Positions 1-6,772 of a DNA stretch of 64,000 bases are shown here, piece after piece (the stretch's first letter is position 1; each line of letters begins with the position of its first letter). The position numbers and the translations under genes are program-made. Source of the stretch: Photobacterium galatheae (GTDB taxonomy: Bacteria > Pseudomonadota > Gammaproteobacteria > Enterobacterales > Vibrionaceae); contig NZ_JMIB01000010.1 in NCBI RefSeq assembly GCF_000695255.1, forward strand, positions 1-64,000, in the 5' to 3' direction. The notes below the pieces were generated by a model that was not told where the DNA came from, did no database searches, and was given only the letters and a program-made list of their open reading frames with translations.

Positions 1-218
1 TGGTTGACTGGACCGGACGACAAATCAAAACCGATAAACGCGGTCATATTGAATCATCGCAACTGCCAATCCTTGAACGACTCGGCTTAGATACCCATAC
101 ATGGCTGAAAGTCTGTACACAGATAGAAAAAGGCACACTCATTGGCTCAGCCGCTGCGATTGAATCCGTTTTACCACAATTGAATCGACAACGGCGAGCA
201 GGCTTGCAAATTCCGTAG
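1..218 (+). CDS. REP-associated (Y1/RAYT-like) transposase, C-terminal fragment
   Basis: An open frame enters from the left edge (first full codon at 3) and stops at 216-218, giving 71 residues that begin VDWTGRQIKTDKRGHI and contain LPILERLGLD and TWLKV. This pattern matches the C-terminal tail of the REP-associated tyrosine transposases of the Y1 (IS200/IS605-like) superfamily, single-strand nucleases that act on palindromic intergenic elements. The catalytic HUH and tyrosine motifs would lie outside the window, so activity cannot be judged. GTGTCTGTCCC-type motifs are common in the next 3 kb, which fits such an enzyme. The family call rests on recalled sequence similarity only. Confidence 0.6.
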   Translation, partial: VDWTGRQIKTDKRGHIESSQLPILERLGLDTHTWLKVCTQIEKGTLIGSAAAIESVLPQLNRQRRAGLQIP

Positions 219-300
219 CCCTCTCACCTCAGCCAGAATCCTCCAACACGTCATGCTTCATGCCGATGTTGTCGTTCGCCTGAAAGTCAGGTTCAAGGCA

Positions 301-420
301 TAAACTTTGATTTTTCAGTCAGCAAAGCATGTAAATCGGTATTCAAAATACTTTTCAAACAATGATTCATTGAGATCTGACTGATTCTAAAATCAGCTTT
401 TCTTTGGGGTGACTGTCCCT
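301..420. repeat. Dispersed ~120-bp repeat, copy A
   Basis: This stretch is similar along its length to 2752-2872. Both contain TCAGTCA, CATGTAAATC, a variable centre, TTGAGATCTG, AATCAGCTTTTCTTT and end in a (G)TG(A/T)CTGTCCCT motif. Sitting 80 bp after a transposase end, it may be a non-autonomous intergenic element. The role is not known. Confidence 0.6.
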
Positions 421-429
421 GAAATCTCC

Positions 430-1371
430 TTAGCCTTCTTCGCAAAGGTGTATCCATAGTTTTAATTTTAGGGACTCTGTCATTGACCAAACGTTATTAA
501 CCAACCAAGAAAACAATATTGAATGGTCTAAACACCTAACACCAACTTTTGGCTCACCAGGATAGGCATTCGGATTTGTAGAAAACAACACAACTTTTGT
601 TGTATCAGTTACAAACTTTTCATATTGTTTCGGTGGTAATGGATCTGGGTATTTCCCCGATTTTACTTGGACACTACAAACTTCAGAACGTTTGTTTACC
701 ATAGAAAACTCAAATGTAGGCTTACTTCTAAAACATGTTGATTTAACTAAACACCAACCTTGTGTTTGTAAATACATTGAAACCGTATCTTCTACTTCAT
801 CTGGTGTCATGATCGAAAAAAGTACATACATATCGATTTCATTAAGTTTGTTAGACAGAACTTTTGTGTCTATTTCTGGACACCAATCAGGGTCTACAGA
901 TAGCCGCTCAAAAATAATGTCATTGCAATTTCTTTCTCTAGAATTGACTTTTATACGTTGAATCATTCTCTGTGCAATTGTTCCTCGCTGAACAGCGCCA
1001 GAAACAAAGATCTCAGGAACTTTAACCCATAGTGCTTTCCTCGCATGACCAAGATCAAAGCGAGAAAACTGTTCATCAATTTCAGAGCCTATTACAATTT
1101 CTTCTTTAGCTCGGCACAGATAGTAATCTCCTTGCTGATGCAACCATACATGATCTCCGCACTTTACTTCTTCGAGTAATTTACGCACAGCATATGGCCA
1201 CTTGCTAAATCTTTTAATAACCAGAGACTTTGCTTCCTCCAAAGTACTCGGTTGAAACTCTAAATAGGCAGCAGACCAACCAACTCCTAGTAAAGATTTT
1301 TCTTTGCACAAATTGAATGCATTAAAACCGGATTCACTATCGGGCTTTATAGATAATTTCCATGTACTCAT
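430..1371 (-). CDS. Putative modification reader + Mrr-like nuclease protein (unnamed family)
   Basis: 313 residues with no confident named family. Two parts can be seen. Residues 1 to about 140 contain GDHVWLHQQGDYYLCRA (72-88), which resembles the core of EVE/PUA-like domains that bind modified bases. Residues about 195-270 have the layout of a PD-(D/E)XK fold of the Mrr type: a QGWCLVK strand-helix start, Glu221 in FEFSMV, then VQVKSGK with Gln235-x-Lys237, and a closing KVVLFST strand. An E...QxK site is used by Mrr-like restriction enzymes. If right, this is a stand-alone type IV-like restriction or defence protein. It lies alone among repeats, with no methylase partner. No signal peptide or membrane segment. 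Start is ATG 1369-1371; function is inference. Confidence 0.5.
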   Translation of the reverse strand: MSTWKLSIKPDSESGFNAFNLCKEKSLLGVGWSAAYLEFQPSTLEEAKSLVIKRFSKWPYAVRKLLEEVKCGDHVWLHQQGDYYLCRAKEEIVIGSEIDEQFSRFDLGHARKALWVKVPEIFVSGAVQRGTIAQRMIQRIKVNSRERNCNDIIFERLSVDPDWCPEIDTKVLSNKLNEIDMYVLFSIMTPDEVEDTVSMYLQTQGWCLVKSTCFRSKPTFEFSMVNKRSEVCSVQVKSGKYPDPLPPKQYEKFVTDTTKVVLFSTNPNAYPGEPKVGVRCLDHSILFSWLVNNVWSMTESLKLKLWIHLCEEG

Positions 1372-1385
1372 AGAGATACTCCTAG

Positions 1386-1707
1386 ATGGCTAACATTTTA
1401 TTCAACGACATTATGTCATGTAACTCTGTCGTTAAACTCTTTATTCAAATTTACACTTAACCATCTGATATACAACAAGTAAAACCATGTAATTGTAGTT
1501 TTACATCAGTAAGATATACGACATGGTGTCGTGTATCCCGTTTAAAGGCACATTTCCATATAATTGTTTTATCTGAAATTTTATTCATTTTGGTGGTCGC
1601 TCCGAAAATCAGCGACAAGTGATTCATATCAGGAAAAACGGCGTTATACAGTCTTGCTTCCCCCCTTAAGCCAAGACAATGCAATCATGACTGACAGACC
1701 GCCGCCA
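1386..1707. repeat. Long direct repeat, copy 1 (partner 3708-4024)
   Basis: The two copies run from GCTAACATTTTATTCAACGA (CCTAACATT... in copy 2), through AACCATCTGATATACAAC and a shared stretch around 1495-1530, to ATCATGACTGACAGACCGCC. Most positions are identical, with scattered substitutions and a small indel near the end. The copies lie directly upstream of the 5' ends of two unrelated minus-strand genes (430-1371 and 3098-3670), so the repeat is a module shared by neighbouring cassettes rather than part of a gene. Confidence 0.8.
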
Positions 1708-1729
1708 ATTGCGCAACACTCAATTTCTT

Positions 1730-1767
1730 TAAGGTGTCTGTCCCATTAAGGTGGGACAGACACCTTA
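1730..1767. repeat. Perfect 16-bp inverted repeat of the GTGTCTGTCCC motif
   Basis: TAAGGTGTCTGTCCCA (1730-1745) is followed after six bases by its exact reverse complement (1752-1767). Single copies of the same motif occur near 401-420, 2692-2712 (degenerate), 2851-2872, 2909-2930 and 3014-3035. Such motifs are typical substrates or scars of REP-associated transposases; that link is inference. Confidence 0.8.
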
Positions 1768-1876
1768 CGATGAAGCAAAATACATCAATACTGTGGTCGA
1801 GAAAAAGTCACCGATAATTGCTCACTTAGCAGCAAAACAATAAGGTTCAGAGATTGATATTAACTATTGACCGTCC

Positions 1877-1895
1877 ACCTCAGGGCGTGTTGTTA
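1877..1895. repeat. attC-like end motif, copy 1
   Basis: CCTCAGGGCGTGTTGTTA here recurs at 3083-3100. It resembles the 3' part of Vibrionaceae integron attC sites (CCCCTTAGGCGGGCGTTA). In both cases it lies at the 3' side of a minus-strand gene. The site is incomplete and the GTTRRRY core is not canonical, so it may be a decayed attC or a chance likeness. Confidence 0.3.
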
Positions 1896-1944
1896 CTCTA
1901 GACATTTCAGAGCTGACTCTTTTACTACCAGTCGTTGTTCAGAA

Positions 1945-2634
1945 TTAATCATACTCTACAGCTAGCATTACTTTTCTTAGCTCAGGTTGATAAAAAACCA
2001 TCAAGCACCCGGCAAGATCTAAGTATGGGATGTCTCTGAAACTTCCCAGGAAGATATATTCATTTTCTTTTTCCTCGTCAAAATAAACTATCTCTCGCGT
2101 ACTCATATATTCAAATTCTGGGTGATTGATATTAGTCGTAACCTCGTAATAATGATCTAGCTCCGGATTATCTCCCAGCTCATCATATAAAGCCGCCCCC
2201 CAGTTCTGACCAAATCGAGGCTGACCACCTATTACAAACAACGGTACTTTATTGCCTGACTCGATTATGAAATCATTTTCATCGAAAAACTCTAAAGCTT
2301 TTTTATAATTATCTAAATGAACATCCTGTTCTTCTAATTTAGCATCACTAAGAAATCCTTTATCTAATCGCCACTCATTGCATTTACTATTAAATGAATA
2401 TGTAATTGCACCATAATCACCATCAGGGATCCCCTGAAGATTAGGTACAGCAATTAATACTTCGTCAGTGATAGTACTATCAAAAACACTGTAGGATAAA
2501 ACGCCAATCGGAATTAACTCATTTCTATCAAAACTAACCAACTCATCACTTGGAAATGGGGTATATACTTTTTCCCTTTGAAAGATCTCTCTTTCATCCA
2601 CTCTTACCTTTGATTCTTTAATTATAAAAGCCAT
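1945..2634 (-). CDS. Hypothetical protein, 229 aa
   Basis: I do not recognise this protein. It is acidic, has no signal peptide or membrane segment, and is predicted soluble. A conserved-looking core is VPLFVIGGQPRFGQNWG at about residues 130-146, which recalls small immunity- or DUF1963-like proteins, but I cannot assign it. The ATG at 2632-2634 is preceded by a purine-rich stretch on the minus strand. It stands alone between repeats with an attC-like motif just past its stop, as in a gene cassette. Low GC compared with the flagellar genes downstream suggests foreign origin. Confidence 0.6.
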   Translation of the reverse strand: MAFIIKESKVRVDEREIFQREKVYTPFPSDELVSFDRNELIPIGVLSYSVFDSTITDEVLIAVPNLQGIPDGDYGAITYSFNSKCNEWRLDKGFLSDAKLEEQDVHLDNYKKALEFFDENDFIIESGNKVPLFVIGGQPRFGQNWGAALYDELGDNPELDHYYEVTTNINHPEFEYMSTREIVYFDEEKENEYIFLGSFRDIPYLDLAGCLMVFYQPELRKVMLAVEYD

Positions 2635-3097
2635 ATTTAGTTAAACTCTTCTTATTATCAATAAATTAACATTACGAATCATTGTTTAGGGTTTCTTTAG
2701 GGTAACTGTACCGGTATTTATCCCTCGTTCTTCTGAATATCAGGTCAGAGGTACAAAATCTGATTCTTCAGTCAAAAGTCATGTAAATCAATATACTAAA
2801 CGAGCTTCGGATATTGATTTATTGAGATCTGTCGGGTCTTGCAATCAGCTTTTCTTTAAAGTGTCTGTCCCTGTAGTGGTCAAGTAAAATTGGCCACAGT
2901 TTTAGCAATTTCTTTAAGGTGTCTGTCCCATTAAGGTGGACCGAATGTAGAGCGGCAGTCCCAAACCTTGTATTATCTGACACTGTTGTTGACAACCGGG
3001 GGAGTCCATGTAGTTCTTTAGGGTGGCTGTCCCGGTATTCCTGAGCCGTTTGTTATGCCTGTCCTTCACTCGTTAAGGTGCCCCTCAGGGCGTGTTG
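2635..3097. other. Repeat-rich intergenic stretch
   Basis: 463 bp with no credible gene. It contains a degenerate motif TTCTTTAGGGTAACTGTACC (2693-2712), the second copy of the ~120-bp repeat (2752-2872), two further motif copies (2909-2930 and 3014-3035) and an ATAACAAACGGCTCAGGAA stretch on the minus strand (about 3041-3059) that resembles the start of a Vibrio attC repeat. Confidence 0.6.
2752..2872. repeat. Dispersed ~120-bp repeat, copy B
   Basis: Pairs with 301-420; see that entry for shared blocks. Ends in TTTAAAGTGTCTGTCCCT. The two copies lie on either side of the first two cassette-like genes. Confidence 0.6.
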
Positions 3098-3100
3098 TTA
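3083..3100. repeat. attC-like end motif, copy 2
   Basis: Same 18 bases as at 1878-1895. Here the last three bases are the stop codon of the 3098-3670 gene. Reading on along the minus strand from this stop gives GCCCTGAGGGG, then about 40 bases later CATAACAAACGGCTC, the two blocks expected of an attC-type site. Spacing and arm pairing are poor, so this is at best a remnant. Confidence 0.3.
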
Positions 3101-3670
3101 GCTCTTCAAAGCTATAAGTTGTAGAAAAAAACTCAAAAACAGTATTAAAAGCCCCAAAAACCGAGGCGACTGGTCTTGACCAATAACCGAATTCTCAAGA
3201 CTAACTATTGGCCATAGAATGAGCCTTAATACAGCCCCCAAGATACCAAATACAATAAAAAAAATATAAAAGAATGGCAACATCAACAACGTTGAGCTAG
3301 TAATTAGAATTCTGGCTAATATTTGGCTAAAACTTAGGGCACCATAACCGGTTAAAGCCAATAAAAAAGGAATACCAATAACCCATGCGTAACTATTTAA
3401 AATAGATTCTAATTCTGGCAATGTGACCCACATAACCCCGAAGGCTACGAATAGGCTAAAAAAACCGATAACTCTAATACGGTTAAGGTTTTCTCTATCC
3501 TCATCTGTTGGTTCATAGTTACGCCGAAATAAAAAACTTGGGAAGATATTCTGATTTGTAAAGTTTCGGAAGCTATTGCTCAAGTTAATCAAAATACTTG
3601 GACTTGCCACATCAAGTGCTAACATTCCCGTACCTAACATACCAAGAAGTAGCGCTACTTCATTAATCAT
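3098..3670 (-). CDS. Hypothetical membrane protein, 190 aa
   Basis: Not recognised. The chain has a hydrophobic N-terminus (residues 5-30), a charged stretch RRNYEPTDEDRENLNRIR (about 49-66, cytoplasmic by charge), then four or five hydrophobic segments at about 67-85, 92-112, 118-150 and 170-188. No catalytic motif is visible. The gene is AT-rich and oriented like its two cassette-like neighbours. Start ATG 3668-3670 has GAGGAT nearby on the minus strand as a ribosome binding site. Confidence 0.6.
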   Translation of the reverse strand: MINEVALLLGMLGTGMLALDVASPSILINLSNSFRNFTNQNIFPSFLFRRNYEPTDEDRENLNRIRVIGFFSLFVAFGVMWVTLPELESILNSYAWVIGIPFLLALTGYGALSFSQILARILITSSTLLMLPFFYIFFIVFGILGAVLRLILWPIVSLENSVIGQDQSPRFLGLLILFLSFFLQLIALKS

Positions 3671-3707
3671 CGTAATCCTCTTATTTAGTTCAAAGTTACC
3701 GAGAGAC

Positions 3708-4024
3708 CTAACATTTTATTCAACGACATTATGTCATGTAACTCTATCGTTAAATTCTTTATTCAAATTTATACTTAACCATCTGATATACAACAAGTAA
3801 AACCATGTAATTGTAGTTTTACATCAGTAAGATATACGACATGATGTCGTATAACCCGTTTGAAGGTACACTTCTATGTCACTGTTTTATTTTGAATTTC
3901 ATCCATCTTAGTTGTCATATCAAAAATCAGCGACAAGTGATTCGAATCGGAGAAAAACGACGTGTTACAGTTCAGCTAGACAATACAATCATGGACAAAG
4001 CAATCATGACTGACAGACCGCCGC
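3708..4024. repeat. Long direct repeat, copy 2 (partner 1386-1707)
   Basis: Second copy of the ~300-bp repeat, directly upstream of the 3098-3670 gene. Compared with copy 1 it has scattered point changes (for example GACATGATG for GACATGGTG). The two copies flank a ~2.0 kb segment that could recombine out. Confidence 0.8.
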
Positions 4025-4451
4025 CTGGATATGTTCGGTGCCAACACTATCAACAGCGATCAGTGTCTGATATGCCCACACAAACACGCTACCGCCCCTG
4101 ACAATGAAGTCACGTCCCTGAAAATGCATCTTTTTTTGGCCGACATCATAAGCAGATACACGATGCATTTCACGAAATGATGCGTTTCGTGTTGCATATC
4201 TGTGGGTAAGCGCAACGTTGCATGAAAGCATGGACAAAAAGTGTGCTCGGGAGGCCCATTCGTAATGGCTGCCGCATCTGAAATGAACTACATTGAATGC
4301 CTTTGAAATCAAAGATAAAGGACACCGGATGAGATCTGCTTTCTCGCGCTCACCACGGTGTCCTTTGTATGCTTTTATTTTCTCAGCGCTTCTGGTTTTC
4401 TCTGGGCGACTGATACTCAGCGCTGTCACTGCTAAACCTCAGAAGTCAGTC
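4025..4451. other. Intergenic stretch with two inverted repeats, no credible gene
   Basis: No gene I can support. An imperfect inverted repeat at about 4163-4197 has CACGAAA and TTTCGTG arms flanked by ATGCA/TGCAT. A second, perfect one is listed separately at 4317-4366. A run of open codons on the minus strand (4004-4429) crosses both structures and the repeat and is not coding-like. Confidence 0.5.
4317..4366. repeat. Perfect 11-bp inverted repeat hairpin
   Basis: AAAGGACACCG (4317-4327) pairs with CGGTGTCCTTT (4356-4366) across a 28-base loop. It is not followed by a clear T-run, so it is more likely a REP-type palindrome than a terminator. It marks the right edge of the repeat-rich region. 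Confidence 0.6.
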
Positions 4452-4721
4452 TTATTCTTCCTCAACAAACTCAACGTTGCCTTGAATGACACCTTTCAGG
4501 ATTAAAATGCCCCGAATGACAGCAAACGCCGTGATCAAAGACATTCCCCCGCTACATATGGCCAGGGCAAACATGAGTATGCGATCATTTAAAAAGTCAC
4601 TCGCAATACCTTCTAAAATATGCTTATAGGAAATACCACCTAAAATAATGCTGAATAAAAATGGATTCCGCAGGCTGTGTTTAAACTTTTCTCGGGTGAC
4701 TTTTTTGACTTCATCTGACAT
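4452..4721 (-). CDS. Small hypothetical membrane protein, 89 aa
   Basis: Unrecognised. The N-terminus is charged (MSDEVKKVTREKFKHSLRN), then two hydrophobic segments follow (about residues 21-35 and 47-78) with an acidic tail NVEFVEEE. Predicted to be an inner-membrane protein with its N-terminus in the cytoplasm. The ATG at 4719-4721 follows AGGAAAGTAC on the minus strand, a good ribosome binding site. It is 70 bp downstream of the 4792-5349 gene and could share its transcript. Confidence 0.6.
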   Translation of the reverse strand: MSDEVKKVTREKFKHSLRNPFLFSIILGGISYKHILEGIASDFLNDRILMFALAICSGGMSLITAFAVIRGILILKGVIQGNVEFVEEE

Positions 4722-4791
4722 TGTACTTTCCTAATCAATGACTCATTGGGGATCAATATTACTTTAATTTAAAGTAAGTTTACGCTATTTC

Positions 4792-5349
4792 CTATTTGGT
4801 ATCGCCTGATTCAGAAAGACTGATAATTTCAGACTTTGATTGGGTTTCTTTATTTTTTGAAAGTCGTCTCATTATGTGTAAGCCGATGCTTGAAAAAATA
4901 ACAAAAAATAGAGTTGATAACCCAAGAAGCCGAACATAAGCAAGCACTGATTGAAATTTGAAATATCCAATAATTCCTATATGTGGAAGATAATAATAAT
5001 TCCTAGCAAAGTTAAAAACCAAATAGATTAAAAATGAAATCACAATTGAGAAAAACACAATTACATACTGAGAATATGAGATATTCTGACGCTGAAGAAC
5101 AAAACACATGATTGGTACAACGGTTAATGCGTATATCACTCCGTCGAATATATCACAGATACTCATGAGAAAGAATGAAGCTTCAGCCTCTGGCAGATTC
5201 GCATAAATCCAATCGTATATTGATAAGTTTACAACAAGGAAAACGGTAATTTTCACCGCATATTTCAACTGATGTCCATATTCACACAACATAAAAAACA
5301 ACAAGGAAAACACGACGCCGATAAAAAAGGCTTTCGCTGACTGATTCAT
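4792..5349 (-). CDS. Hypothetical polytopic membrane protein, 185 aa
   Basis: Unrecognised. About five hydrophobic helices (residues 8-24, 30-48, 58-85, 92-116 and 133-157) are followed by a charged C-terminal tail (RRLSKNKETQSKSEIISL) likely in the cytoplasm. No motif suggests transport or enzyme activity. The start ATG at 5347-5349 is preceded by AAGAGAGAATCA on the minus strand. Confidence 0.6.
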   Translation of the reverse strand: MNQSAKAFFIGVVFSLLFFMLCEYGHQLKYAVKITVFLVVNLSIYDWIYANLPEAEASFFLMSICDIFDGVIYALTVVPIMCFVLQRQNISYSQYVIVFFSIVISFLIYLVFNFARNYYYLPHIGIIGYFKFQSVLAYVRLLGLSTLFFVIFSSIGLHIMRRLSKNKETQSKSEIISLSESGDTK

Positions 5350-5448
5350 TGATTCTCTCTTAAACTCATGAAAATGTATTTAAAATAATCTCCGTGAAAA
5401 CGAAAAAGTGGGTAAAATCACCCCACTTTTATCTCAACACTGAGAAAA

Positions 5449-6003
5449 TCATTTCTCTGCAGAATACGGATCTTCGGCCAGGAGATAGGCTCTCAAATCG
5501 GCTTTCTGTGGATGCTGTTGCAGCCATTCCCGAATCGCTTTCACTTTGGCGTAGTTTTCTTCTCCGAATTTATCCCGGTAGATATCGCTAAAGTTTTGCT
5601 TGGTGCTTTGTTCGCGAATCTGATGCTGCCATTGTTTTGTCACAACCGCGTTCAAAGTACCCGCCAATCCTTCACTTTTCAGCAACTCCCATTCGCCACG
5701 ATCGAACCAGAGACCGCCAACCGCAGCACTGTAATCGACGCGGTGGTCGTTTTGAGCAGAGATCCGAAATTTATTCATAATGGTGCCGGTCACCGGACAC
5801 AATAATGCCTTTTTGGTTTCAGCAGCGTCTTGCTCGAAACGAATATCATCGGAGAACTGATAGTCAGGATTTCTGTCTTTCCAGGCCACGAAATCTTCAA
5901 TCAATATCCAGTTCCCTTCGCAAGCAGAACAGGTATGGGCTCTGAACTGCCCTTCAATAAAACTTGGATTCAAAGTGCCTTGGTTACAACTCGTACAATT
6001 CAT
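5449..6003 (-). CDS. zf-TFIIB-type zinc-ribbon protein
   Basis: 184 residues. Two CxxC pairs at the N-terminus (CTSCNQGTL at 3-11 and CSACEGNWI at 25-33) form a zinc ribbon, with the cGGxW(I/F) pattern typical of zf-TFIIB proteins. A second half-motif CPVTGTIMNKF ... VGGLWFDRGEWELL (about 69-110) looks like a degenerate repeat of the same unit, lacking two cysteines. The C-terminal third is helical and charged. Proteins of this kind are found across gammaproteobacteria without a proven function. The start at 6001-6003 has GGAAATGG upstream. It stands alone. Confidence 0.75.
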   Translation of the reverse strand: MNCTSCNQGTLNPSFIEGQFRAHTCSACEGNWILIEDFVAWKDRNPDYQFSDDIRFEQDAAETKKALLCPVTGTIMNKFRISAQNDHRVDYSAAVGGLWFDRGEWELLKSEGLAGTLNAVVTKQWQHQIREQSTKQNFSDIYRDKFGEENYAKVKAIREWLQQHPQKADLRAYLLAEDPYSAEK

Positions 6004-6084
6004 TCCATTTCCTTCATGATGTGATCAAAATAAAACTGCTGACAGCGAATAACGTCGCAGCAGTTTCATTTCATGACGGCCTAA

Positions 6085-6438
6085 TCAGGCAGTGATGCCT
6101 TTGGGATTCGGGCCGTATTCATTTTTACCCGGTGTACTGTCGACGACCATAAAGTAAAGACCAGCAATGGCACCAATAACAGGGATTAATGCGATCAAGA
6201 TCCACCAGCCACTGCGACTACTGTCATGTAAACGACGAACAGTCACAGCTAAAGATGGCAGGAAAACAAGTAGGGAATAAATGAGGAAGAATGCCTGGCC
6301 TGTGCCGACTGCACCATCAATCGTCATCAGAACAATTTGAATCACCAGATTTGTCAGCCAGAAGAGCCAATATTCTTCACGTCGCGCTCTGCCTGAAAAA
6401 TTTGCATAATTTTTAATTACATTCATATAGCTTTTCAT
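6085..6438 (-). CDS. DUF805 membrane protein
   Basis: 117 residues from the ATG at 6436-6438, which has AAAGGCGAG just upstream; a longer frame to 6558 has no such signal. The sequence NFSGRARREEYWLFWL followed by hydrophobic segments, RRLHDSSRSGWWILIALIPVIG and a final GxNxYGPNP is the standard DUF805 pattern (YhaH family) of small inner-membrane proteins with about four helices. The family has no settled function. A likely hairpin terminator is not seen right after the stop. Confidence 0.85.
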   Translation of the reverse strand: MKSYMNVIKNYANFSGRARREEYWLFWLTNLVIQIVLMTIDGAVGTGQAFFLIYSLLVFLPSLAVTVRRLHDSSRSGWWILIALIPVIGAIAGLYFMVVDSTPGKNEYGPNPKGITA

Positions 6439-6681
6439 GCCAACTCGCCTTTTCTTTTTCTGTGTTATTACAATTGTGAGTAATGAACGGATTTCTAAAT
6501 CACACGGCTCTGTGCAATCAAACACCGTACACCTTGTGTTATAGGCGACGGAGCACAAGCTTTATTAACAATTTCTTACGCAAAAGACGCATTCATCAGC
6601 CTTTCCAAAAAATAAAATCTGATAACGTCATATTCAGTCGAACGCGCATGACATGCGTTCAAAAGCGTATCTACAACGGAT

Positions 6682-6712
6682 AAAAAAACGGCCTGCGATG
6701 CAGACCGTTTTC
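6682..6712 (-). terminator. Rho-independent terminator of the flgB-L operon
   Basis: On the minus strand AAAACGGTCTGC, a three-base loop region and GCAGGCCGTTTT form a stem with one mismatch and run into TTTTTTT. It lies 45 bp past the stop of the flagellin-like gene, so it closes the long flagellar transcript. Confidence 0.85.
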
Positions 6713-6741
6713 AACCGGAAGATTTATTTCCGTATGCTCTA

Positions 6742-6772
6742 ATTTCAGTAGCGCGTCTATTTCAGTAGCGCG
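6742..6772. repeat. Two 14-bp tandem repeats spanning a stop codon
   Basis: ATTTCAGTAGCGCG occurs at 6742-6755 and 6759-6772, period 17. The stop codon of the flagellin-like gene (TAG at 6757-6759 on the minus strand) lies at the junction. It looks like a recent slippage duplication just past the coding end. Confidence 0.8.

Larger units (their letters stand above)
1372..1944. other. Repeat-filled intergenic stretch, no credible gene
   Basis: 573 bp between two cassette-like genes. It holds the first copy of a long direct repeat (about 1386-1707), a perfect 16-bp inverted repeat (1730-1767) and an attC-like tail (1877-1895). Short open frames here lack initiation signals and resemble no protein I recognise. 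Confidence 0.6.

Noticed and set aside
4004-4429. Minus-strand open frame of 141 codons in the repeat region
   Set aside because: Runs across a direct repeat and two inverted repeats; no start signal and no coding character.
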